Below are positions 18,101 to 25,619 of a stretch of DNA of 62,651 nucleotides, piece by piece; the stretch's first letter is position 1; each line of letters starts with the position of its first letter. Below the pieces are notes generated by a model, which was not told the origin of the DNA, did not search any database, and saw only the letters and a program-made list of their open reading frames with translations. Made by a program: the position numbers and the translations under genes. The DNA comes from CAZEMR01 sp964513465 (GTDB taxonomy: Bacteria > Bacteroidota > Ignavibacteria > Kapaibacteriales > UBA2268), in NCBI GenBank assembly GCA_964513465.1, contig CAZEMR010000010.1:1-62651 (forward strand). Reading direction: 5' to 3'.

Positions 18101-18385
18101 TGTCGAGGGCGCCGAGCCGGTGATCGTGCTGTTGGTCGATCCGGTGAAATTCACCCGGCCGCCCGTGGCCGCAAATCCCGAGCTGTCGGTCCATTCGCCG
18201 GTGATATACACCTCGCCGCCGGTCTGGGTAACATTGCTGCCCGAGGCCATTCGCAGCGAGCCATTGATCTGCACCGTCGCGCCGTTGAACACCATAGTTG
18301 CGCCGCGGACATTGATTATCTGGCCGCTGGCGCCGGTTGAGCAGGCGAATAAAATTATAACTATTATATATATAAATCTTTTCAT
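15116..18385 (-). CDS. Giant secreted beta-repeat (solenoid-like) surface protein
   Basis: 1089 residues. Signal peptide MKRFIYIIVIILFACSTGASG. The whole chain is composed of short strands rich in Gly, Asn, Ser, Thr and Ile with phrases such as ATVQINGSLRMASGSNV, FNGTSDQQLTGTSPDL and GNYTIDAESYVEFYGGA-like, typical of parallel beta-helix or autotransporter-like passengers. Around residues 600-790 a section with REL.R..GVYDYPVGSY and a Trp-rich part (YWTLTLGSGFDTSLDGQWNFYYYD) may be an inserted beta-sandwich. It ends VINSATIDNDGVIIIGQ without a sorting tail, much like the end of its neighbour at 13191. The gene starts 5 bp from the stop of the upstream gene (18391), so the two are co-transcribed. 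Likely an adhesin or surface-layer component; function unproven. Confidence 0.78.
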   Translation of the reverse strand: MKRFIYIIVIILFACSTGASGQIINVRGATMVFNGATVQINGSLRMASGSNVTQTGGEVYITGEWTDSSGFAATGGRVNFTGSTNSTITGSAPSTFWNLRINKNSGNILGLDQNADVDNNLAVAGGIFRYYNTRNGTQAAQTLNVAGSISVANNAEFSVRSTGAQSLDNILRVAGNISNDGIFAMRPIADNPNYKAKTIFNGTSDQQLTGTSPDLTRFFDVELDMGNVNRKVICNINTGISKVTAGDAINFINGTWNQTANTTTMDDGVATKFDHTIHQNGIISLTGSGNFTTGASLYIDGGQISLSTSGQATIGSEIDANLICESTADWNEITISAGTLVVAGRISRSALDNNIRMLWTQSAGTARIGTYGHTGTDFGTFDISNSTSVFTMSAGTIELQGRTSAASNVADFYLDPGAFTISTGLVQFGNASTAPSTTFTFDVPGSQSSAASSLYDVTIYNGSILSPFATDSRIRIRNTFTINGEFNGQETRTGATATDCQLIFQGNNGINQNVTGSGVFKPRNITMNRQGGGNRAVIFRLDCDMSGVLDFMEVSNSNNQIIYLYNGVGMDIHNPDVNAIVDHVAVGDNVSQSPLRMVRTSSLSGSLGRELTRTAGVYDYPVGSYTTSYVYSPASVTITQNTGQTAGIARIRVTRGSAADGGHSRHKTEATDYLNRYWTLTLGSGFDTSLDGQWNFYYYDSANEITGQESDINAVGRWDDPFEGGTGDWHNMNEEGASVDISANAFTSCSAANLIVASDWIGDWTPLNLSAFQRIFYSRQSGNWTNINTWSLTSHAGASAGEYPDLPEDSVVIGGGNIGAGNHIITLNTSPTIGGMTLGTGTANTGTLNCGTNTISGNLFKIEDYSTLGIGSPDGITASAAEGNIRTSSRTYTPSSGYAIFEYNGAANQTIGDGLPPVIRSLIIDNTGGSGNETVTIDRNISIRDDLDIQRGRLDIGQYTVNNSTGAGDFNISADGSLSIGDNNNMNNAVTNYSTYTIDAESYVEFYGGAAAPNQAIPPAPNGGTGYGNVIVSHTGTKFIDSPVIIRGNLYISNTAALLNNAGVNSLEVYGNVINSATIDNDGVIIIGQ

Positions 18386-18390
18386 ATTGA

Positions 18391-19389
18391 TTAATTAACG
18401 CGGTACCAGCTCATAATGTACCAGTCCGAGCCGTCATAAATAAGCCTTACCGCCTCGTATTGATCGCGTATCGGTCCGTATGAAGTATCACCGTCGATAG
18501 TTTCGCCGGTGTCGGGATATATTGTTACCTGGTCCTGGTTTGCCGGGGCGAGCTTTTTGATAAATATTGCTTTGCCGTCCAGATCGGCGCCGGAGGGAAG
18601 ATAGAGACTGCAATCGCCATCGTAAGTCACCAAAACATGAGAATCCGTATCCAGAATATTATAGGAAGCAGAGTTAACGATTGTGGTTACGTTATACCTC
18701 ATGTTGGCCGTGAATTCCTTCTGCGGCGACCACCGAAGGTTGCCCTCGCCGTCGTTGACCAGCACCGAGTTCTTCTCGCCCGCTTCTGGTGGCAGCAAAT
18801 AGGGCAGATTGGCAGTCATCGAAGTGGCGCTGAAGGCGGTATAATTCGTGCCGCCATCGGGCTCATAAACATAAAATGTCGAAGTGCCGCTCGAGCTGGA
18901 CATCTGCATACTGCCGTCCACGTCCAGCGTTCGGTCGGGCGTATTGGTATTAATTCCCAGCCGGGTATTGGTGCGGTCCCACATCAGCCCGGCACTGCCG
19001 CCGAAGGTATTCGAATAATTGAACTGCACCGCGCCGTCGGGGCCGCCGGGCAGTCCGAGGGGAATCCAGCGGCTGCCATCATAATAATAAAAGCCGAAAT
19101 TACCACTGGTCTGCCAGATCACAAGTCCGGTGGCGGGGCTGGCTATTGCATTGCGCTGGGCTTCGGTCATCCGCGGGATAAGCAATCCCGAGGAAGTGGA
19201 TACCATTTCGACGAGGGCAGATGCGTCAGGGGTCTGAGTGCCGATGCCGACGTTGTCGTTCTGCGCCCTGAGCGAATGCGGCATAAATATAAATGAAAAA
19301 ATAAATGAGGCAGCAAAGAATAAAACTTTTGAAAAAAGATTAATATTCTTATTGGTTTTAGTCGCGCCTGAACATTTTATTTGGTTCAT
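18391..19389 (-). CDS. Secreted tail-fibre-like repeat protein
   Basis: 332 residues from the ATG at 19389, which has a GGGGAT ribosome site before it; an upstream frame opening at 19464 is less likely. Signal-anchor or signal peptide about 20-43 (VLFFAASFIFSFIFMPHSLRAQ). The mature N-terminus has the pattern VGIGTQTPDASALVEMVSTS..GLLIPRMTEAQRNAI, followed by GLVIWQTSGNFGFYYYDGSRWIPLG, a module found again and again in Bacteroidota exported proteins and resembling phage tail-fibre/collar regions. The next part repeats the theme (LGINTNTPDRTLDVDGSMQMSS). The C-terminal 90 residues (YNVLDTDSHVLVTYDGDCSLYLPSG-like) resemble a receptor-binding or needle tip. First gene of the minus-strand surface-protein run. 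Possibly an appendage tip; inference only. Confidence 0.72.
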   Translation of the reverse strand: MNQIKCSGATKTNKNINLFSKVLFFAASFIFSFIFMPHSLRAQNDNVGIGTQTPDASALVEMVSTSSGLLIPRMTEAQRNAIASPATGLVIWQTSGNFGFYYYDGSRWIPLGLPGGPDGAVQFNYSNTFGGSAGLMWDRTNTRLGINTNTPDRTLDVDGSMQMSSSSGTSTFYVYEPDGGTNYTAFSATSMTANLPYLLPPEAGEKNSVLVNDGEGNLRWSPQKEFTANMRYNVTTIVNSASYNILDTDSHVLVTYDGDCSLYLPSGADLDGKAIFIKKLAPANQDQVTIYPDTGETIDGDTSYGPIRDQYEAVRLIYDGSDWYIMSWYRVN

Positions 19390-19776
19390 AGTTATATCCC
19401 CGGAATGGCGTGTGAACGTGATTCTTTCATTTCTTAGAATACAAATAAAGCAAATATCATGCAAGAAAATAATCCGTAATAATACTTAACTAAAAAAAAT
19501 TAATTAAGGCTTAACAATTGCAGGAAATTATCGAAAATTTATTTTCTGCTTAATTAATAGACGAAATTCCATGAAAAATAATCCCCGCGCCGGACTCCGC
19601 GATTGTGCAAAACATACTAAATATTTGTAATATAGTGGTTTGGAGCTATCGGTCGGTCGCTTAACCCAAATTTAACACATCGTTTATAATGGCTTCATAG
19701 TAAAACCCGATATTTGGATACTTGCAAAATGCTAAACAATTAACATTACATTTTTCACAAAATCGAGGCAAATGCT
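19390..19776. other. Divergent promoter region
   Basis: About 390 bp between the minus-strand tail-fibre-like gene and the plus-strand TonB receptor. AT-rich with several A/T runs. A sigma70-like candidate for the receptor is listed separately. On the minus strand TTGCAT-17 nt-TATTCT upstream of 19389 is a weaker candidate. No RNA gene or further reading frame recognised. Confidence 0.6.
19661..19690 (+). promoter_or_regulatory. Sigma70-like promoter candidate for the TonB receptor
   Basis: TTAACC at 19661-19666, an 18-nt spacer, then a perfect TATAAT at 19685-19690, leaving an untranslated leader of roughly 80 nt before the GTG start at 19777. The -35 box matches the consensus at four of six positions. 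Prediction by eye only. Confidence 0.4.
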
Positions 19777-22641
19777 GTGAAAAACATTAAATCAATTATC
19801 TCTGTGATTTTGCTGATCTTGTTCAGCCAGGCAGTGTCGCCGGCCCAAAATGGCGATGGAATTATCTCCGGCAAAGTGGTCGACGCCAAAACGGGCGACG
19901 CCATGATTGGCGCCCGAGTGATACTCAAAGGTACCAAATTCGGCGCAATGACTAAAATCGACGGTTCGTTCAGAATCGCAAAAATCCCCGCAGGAACTTA
20001 TTCCGCTGAAATAAATTACATCGGATATGCCCCCATGGAAATCAAGGGCATCCAGATAAAACCCGGCGAAGTCTATAACCTGACTGCATCATTGAAGGAC
20101 GAGACTATTATGACCGACGAGGTTGTGGTAACGGCCAAAGCTGTCCGCACCACCGAGGCCGCGCTGCTCAAAGAGCGCCAGAAGGCCGAGGCGTTCAGCG
20201 ATGCAATCAGCGCCGAGGACATAAGCCGCGGCGGTTCGGGCGATGCGGCCGACGCTATCAAGAAGGTCACCGGCGCCACCACTGTCGGCGGCAAGCATGT
20301 ATATATACGCGGCCTGGGCGATCGGTATTCATCCACGCAGCTCAATGGCGCTAATTTGCCCACTGCCGATCCTGACAAGAAATCCGTGCATCTGGATCTC
20401 TTCCCCTCGGGCATGATCGAGAATATCACCACAATCAAAACCGCCACGCCGGATAAACCCGGCGATTTTACAGGCGGTACGGTCGATATCCGCACAAAAT
20501 CATTCCCGGATCGCTTCCGCATGAAATATTCGGTATCGACTTCATATAATAATATAACAACCGGCCAGGATTTCCTGGCTGCTCCCGGCAGCGGAACCGA
20601 CTGGCTGGGCTATGACAACGGCAAACGCAATATCCCCGCGCCGGTGCGCGAAATCATCAACAGCCCGGATGGTCGTATTCCATATATCAGCGAGGCTTAC
20701 AGCAAATCCTCGCCCGAAAAAGCTTACGAACTGCAGCATCTTAGCCAATCTTTCGATCCGGTGATGCATCCGCTGACCAAGACCGCGCCGATGGATCATG
20801 GGTTTTCGCTTTCGATCGGCGATAATTTGTTCGATCAGAAATTCGGATATCTGGCCAGCTTCAGCTATAAGCGTGATTTTCATTCGTATTCCAACGGAGT
20901 ACAGGCGATATATTTGCTGCCCGGCGAGGTAACCAATTCTCCCGCGCTGAATAAAGAGGTTTACGTGAGCGACAACAAAAGCGACGACGAGGTGATCTGG
21001 GGCAGCATGGTCAATCTGGCTTATAATGTAACTTCGAATCATCAGGTTGGCGTCAACTTTATATTTAATCAGTCGGGAATATCGAGCGCCCGCTATCAGA
21101 ATGGCTGGGATCGCTATTACGACAGAAATTACGAAACCCGCGTGCTGCAATATACCGAGCGCAATATGAATTCGGCGCAGCTCAGCGGTAAGCATAATTT
21201 TGATTTTGCTGACGACATAAAGCTGAACTGGAATTTTACGACCAGCCGCACCAGTCAGTATGAGCCCGATCTTCGCTTTTTCACGAACGACTACGGAGTC
21301 GGCGAGGATGGCGATACAGCTTATGCAATCGATGCGAGCCTTTATAAATATCCTTCGCGTTATTTCCGCGATCTGAACGAAGATTTGGTTTCCGGATCGG
21401 CCGATATGGAGATTCCCTTTAAAAAAATTATGGATATTCCGCTCAAATTCAAGACGGGATTTTCGTACAATCAGAAAAATCGCGACTTCCGCGAGAACCG
21501 ATTTGATCTGGCGATTGACGACAAGAAACGAGTAAAATACGACGGTCGCCCGAATGACTTTTTCAGAACCAACACCGGCATCGTAGATAGCAGCAGCTTC
21601 TACCGATTCGGTAATTATATCGAGTATTACAATCCGGATTCTTCGGAGTATAACGGCAGCCAGGAAGTAATGGCCGCCTATGGTATGGCCGACTGGCAGA
21701 TAACCGACCTGGTCCGCTTTGTGGGCGGGGTGCGGTTCGAAACCACCAATCTCGACGTGTGGCGTCCATCTATTGGCCGCTCGGGCAATGATCTTTTGGA
21801 CGAGAACGACATTTTGCCTTCGCTCAACCTTATATATACATTGAGCGATAATATGAACATCCGCGCGGCATTTGGCAAGACCATCGCCCGCCCGACATTC
21901 CGCGAAGTGGCGCCGTATTCATCTTTCGAATACGTCGGCGGATACATCCTGCTTGGCAATCCGGAGCTTGAGCGCACGATGATCGACAATTTCGATCTGC
22001 GCTGGGAATGGTTCCAGAATCCAGGCGAGATTCTCGCAGTCAGCGGATTTTATAAGGATTTCCGCAATCCTATCGAGCGCACCATCATCAATGTGAACGA
22101 CGAGGTGCAGTACCAGAACGTCGAAGAGGCGAAACTCTTCGGTGCGGAATTCGAATTTCGTAAAAATCTCGGATTTATTAACCCGGTCTTAAAAGAATTT
22201 TTATTCGGAGTTAACTTTACCTATGTATATTCGCAGGTCGATATTCCGGAAGACGAGCTCGAACAAATCCGCGCATTCGATCCGGACGCATCTTCGACAC
22301 GCGAGCTGCAGGGCCAGTCGCCGTATATTCTGAATCTCGATCTTTCGTATGTGAACTGGGACACCGGCACCGAAGCCAACCTGCATTACTACATATTCGG
22401 CAAGAGGCTCTCGGACGTAACGCAACAGGGCACACCGGACATCTACGAACTGCCGAGGCCTGATCTGAATCTGGTGGTATCGCAGAAATTATTCGATCGG
22501 TTCACGTTCAAAATTTCGGCCAAAAATATTCTCGATTCACGATATGAAAAAGCGCAGGAATTCCGCGGCACTGAGTATATCGTAACCAGCTATGAGCTTG
22601 GCCGCAGCTTCAGCGTGGGAATTTCCTACGGAATTGATTAA
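19777..22641 (+). CDS. TonB-dependent outer-membrane receptor
   Basis: 954 residues, initiated at GTG (19777); no other start is near, and GAGG lies about 10 nt upstream. Signal peptide MKNIKSIISVILLILFSQAVSPAQ. Residues about 28-105 are a carboxypeptidase-regulatory-like domain (ISGKVVDAKTGDAMIGARV...DGSFRIAKIPAGTY) as in SusC-type receptors. The plug follows (about 130-260: GGKHVYIRGLGDRYSSTQLNG, FPSGMIENITTIKTATPD), then a 22-strand type barrel to the C-terminus with FRGTEYIVTSYELGRSFSVGISYGI, ending on the usual aromatic-rich strand. It imports a ligand using TonB energy; the ligand is unknown. The secreted beta-helix protein encoded 69 bp downstream is probably its surface partner, a pairing seen widely in other genomes. 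Confidence 0.93.
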   Translation: MKNIKSIISVILLILFSQAVSPAQNGDGIISGKVVDAKTGDAMIGARVILKGTKFGAMTKIDGSFRIAKIPAGTYSAEINYIGYAPMEIKGIQIKPGEVYNLTASLKDETIMTDEVVVTAKAVRTTEAALLKERQKAEAFSDAISAEDISRGGSGDAADAIKKVTGATTVGGKHVYIRGLGDRYSSTQLNGANLPTADPDKKSVHLDLFPSGMIENITTIKTATPDKPGDFTGGTVDIRTKSFPDRFRMKYSVSTSYNNITTGQDFLAAPGSGTDWLGYDNGKRNIPAPVREIINSPDGRIPYISEAYSKSSPEKAYELQHLSQSFDPVMHPLTKTAPMDHGFSLSIGDNLFDQKFGYLASFSYKRDFHSYSNGVQAIYLLPGEVTNSPALNKEVYVSDNKSDDEVIWGSMVNLAYNVTSNHQVGVNFIFNQSGISSARYQNGWDRYYDRNYETRVLQYTERNMNSAQLSGKHNFDFADDIKLNWNFTTSRTSQYEPDLRFFTNDYGVGEDGDTAYAIDASLYKYPSRYFRDLNEDLVSGSADMEIPFKKIMDIPLKFKTGFSYNQKNRDFRENRFDLAIDDKKRVKYDGRPNDFFRTNTGIVDSSSFYRFGNYIEYYNPDSSEYNGSQEVMAAYGMADWQITDLVRFVGGVRFETTNLDVWRPSIGRSGNDLLDENDILPSLNLIYTLSDNMNIRAAFGKTIARPTFREVAPYSSFEYVGGYILLGNPELERTMIDNFDLRWEWFQNPGEILAVSGFYKDFRNPIERTIINVNDEVQYQNVEEAKLFGAEFEFRKNLGFINPVLKEFLFGVNFTYVYSQVDIPEDELEQIRAFDPDASSTRELQGQSPYILNLDLSYVNWDTGTEANLHYYIFGKRLSDVTQQGTPDIYELPRPDLNLVVSQKLFDRFTFKISAKNILDSRYEKAQEFRGTEYIVTSYELGRSFSVGISYGID

Positions 22642-22710
22642 TCGGGAAAATTATTCAAAAAGATTTTTCAAAAGGTATTATAAATAAATATTGATCCAGA
22701 CAAAGGAGAA

Positions 22711-25375
22711 ATGAGTATGAAGTTCAAATTTTTCGCAGTAATAGCTGCATTCATTCTGATGCCATTCGTAATGAAAGCAGCAGAGATCACGGTAAACGAT
22801 GCAAGTATCAATCCGGGCGAAGTGGTTACCTGGACAAATGATAATGTATATATCCTCAACGGATTCGTATTCGTAGAGGACGGCGCTGTGCTGAATATCC
22901 AGGCCGGAACCGTGATCAAAGGCAAACACGGCGAAGCGGAGAGCGCCAGCGCGCTGATCGTTGCCCGCGGCGGCAAAATCTACGCCGAAGGCACCGCCGA
23001 CAACCCGATTATCTTCACATTCGAAGACGACGATCCGCATTCGCTTACCGATATGCCGATCGATGCGAGCGGTCGCTGGGGCGGCGTTATCATCCTCGGC
23101 AAGGCCAGCGTAAACACCACCGGCGGCGTTGCGCAGATCGAAGGCATTCCCTCGAGCGAACCGCGCGGCGAATTCGGCGGCGGCGAGAATCCGAACGACG
23201 ACGACAACTCGGGCGTATTCCGCTATGTTTCGATCCGCCATGGCGGCACGAACATCGGCGCCAACAACGAGATCAACGGCCTGACGATGGGCGGAGTCGG
23301 CCGCGGCACGACCATCGATCACGTCGAAGTATGGTATAACGACGACGACGGCTTCGAATGGTTCGGCGGCACGGTGAATTGCTCGCATCTCGTATCGGCA
23401 TTCAACGCGGACGACTCGTTCGATCACGACTTCGGATATACCGGCAAAAATAAATTCCTCTTTTCGATACAGAATGACGCGGGCGGCAATCATGGCGCCG
23501 AATGCTCCAGCAATGCCGAAAACGCAGACGCAGAGCCGGTCGCAATGCCGATGTTCAGCAATGCGACATTCATCGGCGCGGGCGTTGGCTCGGGCAACAG
23601 CAAGAGCGAAGCTTTCGACTTCAAAGACGCTACCGGCGGCACATGGAGAAATAATATATTTATGGATTTCTCCGGAAGCAAACCCGTCAATATCGAAGAT
23701 AAGGAGAGCGGCACAGACGCGCGCGGCCGTCTCGAAGCAGGCGAGCTCAGCGTTCAGAATAATATCTGGTGGGGATTCGAAGCCGGCAACAGCTATGAGG
23801 CGATTGCCCCCGGCCAGGATTATGCGCAGCAGTATCTTGCGAATTCCGCTAATAAAAATATGGTCGAAGACCCCATGCTCAACAGCATTAGCAGAATGCC
23901 CGACCAGATGCTCGATCCTCGGCCAATCCCCGGCAGCCCCGCGCTGACCACCGAATGGATGGCCATGGGCGACGATTATTTCGATGAGGAAGCACCGAAT
24001 TTCCTCGGCGCATTTGGCGCAAACAATCTCTGGATAAAGGGCTGGACTATGATCGACGCAGCCGGATATATATATGAAGGCAGCCAGGGCACAGATATCC
24101 AGGTTTATGACACTGACATCAAACCCGGCGACGACATCCGCTGGACATCTAATAATACTTACCACCTGAACGGCTTCATCTTTGTCGAAGACGGCGCAAT
24201 TCTCAGAATCGATCCCGGCACCGTGATCAAAGGCAAACCCGGCGAAGCTCAGGACGCCAGCGCGCTGATCGTTGCCCGCGGCGGCAAAATCTACGCCGAA
24301 GGCACCGCCNNNNNNNNNNNNNNNNNNNNNNNNNNNNNNNNNNNNNNNNNNNNNNNNNNNNNNNNNNNNNNNNNNNNNNNNNNNNNNNNNNNNNNNNNNN
24401 NNNNNNNNNGTATCGGCATTCAACGCGGACGACTCGTTCGATCACGACTTCGGATATACCGGCACCAACCAGTTCCTGTTCTCGATCCAAAGCCCCGACC
24501 AGGGGAACCATGGCGCGGAATGCTCCAGCAACTCCGAAAACGCAGATGCGCAGCCCGTTGCAAATCCGATATTCTTTAACTGTACATTCATCGGCTCGGG
24601 CGTCAATTCCGGCAATAGCAAGAGCGAAGCTTTCGACTTAAAAGACGCTACCGCAGGCATGTGGAGAAACAACGTATTCACCGACTTCTCCGGAAGCAAA
24701 TCATTCCAGATAGAGGACAAACCCTCGGGTACCGATTCGCGTGCGCGCCTCGAAGCAGGCGAGCTCACAGTGCAGAATAATATCTGGTGGGGATTCAAAA
24801 ATGGTAACAACGAAGCCGGCATTGCACCCGATCAGGATTTTGCTCAGGCATATCTCACAAATCCGGCAAATAACAATCACATAATCGACCCGATGCTGCG
24901 CTCGATCGATCGCGACCAGAATGGTATGCTCGATCCTCGCCCGCAGCCCGAAAGCCCCTGCTACACAACTCCCGCAGCGCAGGCTCCGCTTGGCAACTCG
25001 TTCCTCCGCCCGGCGAACTATATCGGCGCATTCGATAGCGATCTCTGGATCGCCGGCTGGACATTCCTCCAGAGCGCCAACATACTCTCTGTGCCGCAGC
25101 GCATAGAAGAAACCGTCACCGGCGAAACGATGGCCGCATGGCCGAACCCGACCAGTGGCAACTCGGAAATCCGCTTTTCGGTGGCAGCGCCTGGCTACGT
25201 AACGCTCAGCGTTTACAACATGCTCGGCGAAAAAGTTGACGAAATCTCCGCAGGCAGCCTCGGCGCAGGCAACTACAGCGTAAGCTGGAACGCCACTGAC
25301 CTCGGCGCAGGCATGTACATTATCGTCAAAGAAAGCGCAACCGGCGCAGAAACTCTGCGTGTGGTAGTCAAATAA
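22711..25375 (+). CDS. Secreted two-domain beta-helix protein with T9SS sorting tail, interrupted by a scaffold gap
   Basis: Starts at 22711 with an AAAGGAGAA ribosome site. Signal peptide to about residue 24. Two tandem copies of a roughly 430-residue domain follow (copy 1 from 22783, copy 2 from 24094), each with FVFVEDGAVLNIQAGTVIKG- and DDGFEWFGGTVN-like beta-helix motifs known from proteins encoded beside TonB receptors. The tail is a T9SS type A domain: WPNPTSGNSEIRFSV, LSVYNMLGEKVDEI, LGAGMYIIV. Gap 24310-24409 sits in copy 2. Filling it with the 393 bp expected from copy 1 (22999-23391) restores one frame to the TAA at 25375 and gives about 985 residues; the two frames seen on either side of the N-run come only from the 100-N placeholder. 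A terminator follows. Confidence 0.85.
22944..23446 (+). repeat. Copy-1 segment predicted to be identical in copy 2 (503 bp)
   Basis: The first 55 bases (22944-22998) recur exactly at 24255-24309, immediately left of the gap, and the last 55 (23392-23446) recur exactly at 24410-24464, immediately right of it. The base just outside each 55-mer differs between the copies. This fits a de Bruijn assembly with k=55 that collapsed a 503-bp exact repeat. Confidence 0.75.
24255..24464 (+). repeat. Second copy of the intragenic repeat, ends only (middle is gap)
   Basis: 55 nt of exact identity to copy 1 on each side of the 100-N run. Copy 1 has 393 bp between the same two points, a multiple of three, so the real copy 2 is probably colinear and in frame. 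Confidence 0.8.
24310..24409. other. Scaffold gap (100 N)
   Basis: Placeholder run of exactly 100 N inside the second domain of the beta-helix gene. The expected true length is 393 bp by comparison with the first domain. Confidence 0.97.
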
Positions 25376-25398
25376 AAATCAGCATTTTGCCTCGAATG

Positions 25399-25434
25399 AG
25401 GGTGCGGGCTATGTCTGCGCCCTTATTTTTTTTT
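25399..25434 (+). terminator. Rho-independent terminator after the beta-helix gene
   Basis: Stem AGGGTGC / GCGCCCT with one G-U pair around a loop containing GGGCTATGTCT, followed by TATTTTTTTTT on the + strand. It lies 24 bp after the TAA at 25375 and should end the TonB receptor/beta-helix transcript. Confidence 0.75.
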
Positions 25435-25556
25435 GGGTAAGGCGTGCAAGTCGGCGCGAGCGCAGCTCATTCGGGCGACATTCGCTCGCAGTGGCGGTGC
25501 GGACTGGCCGAGAGAGGCTGCAGGCACTCGCTACGACGCCTTTGCGCTGTCCCCCC

Positions 25557-25587
25557 AAAAAAAAGACAGGCCTCTGAAAGACCTGTC
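25557..25587 (-). terminator. Rho-independent terminator after the Asp-box protein gene
   Basis: GACAGG / CCTGTC stem with an 11-nt loop; on the minus strand it is followed by eight T. It is 33 bp beyond the stop of the minus-strand gene ending at 25620. The GC-rich 120 bp between this and the + strand terminator (25435-25556) holds no recognisable feature, apart from a short CGCTCGCAGTG similarity to repeat A. Confidence 0.75.
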
Positions 25588-25619
25588 CCTATATTGATAT
25601 ATGTACTTCCGTGAAACTA

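Noticed and set aside
22678..24423. Long minus-strand open frame of about 580 codons
   Set aside because: It lies wholly opposite the beta-helix gene, runs through the N gap and has no ribosome site or family motif; it results from the biased codon use of the true gene.
22783..25085. Tandem homologous blocks first considered as two separate genes
   Set aside because: The frame continues from one block to the next without stop or start signals, and only the second block carries the sorting tail; the frame break is due to the N-run.
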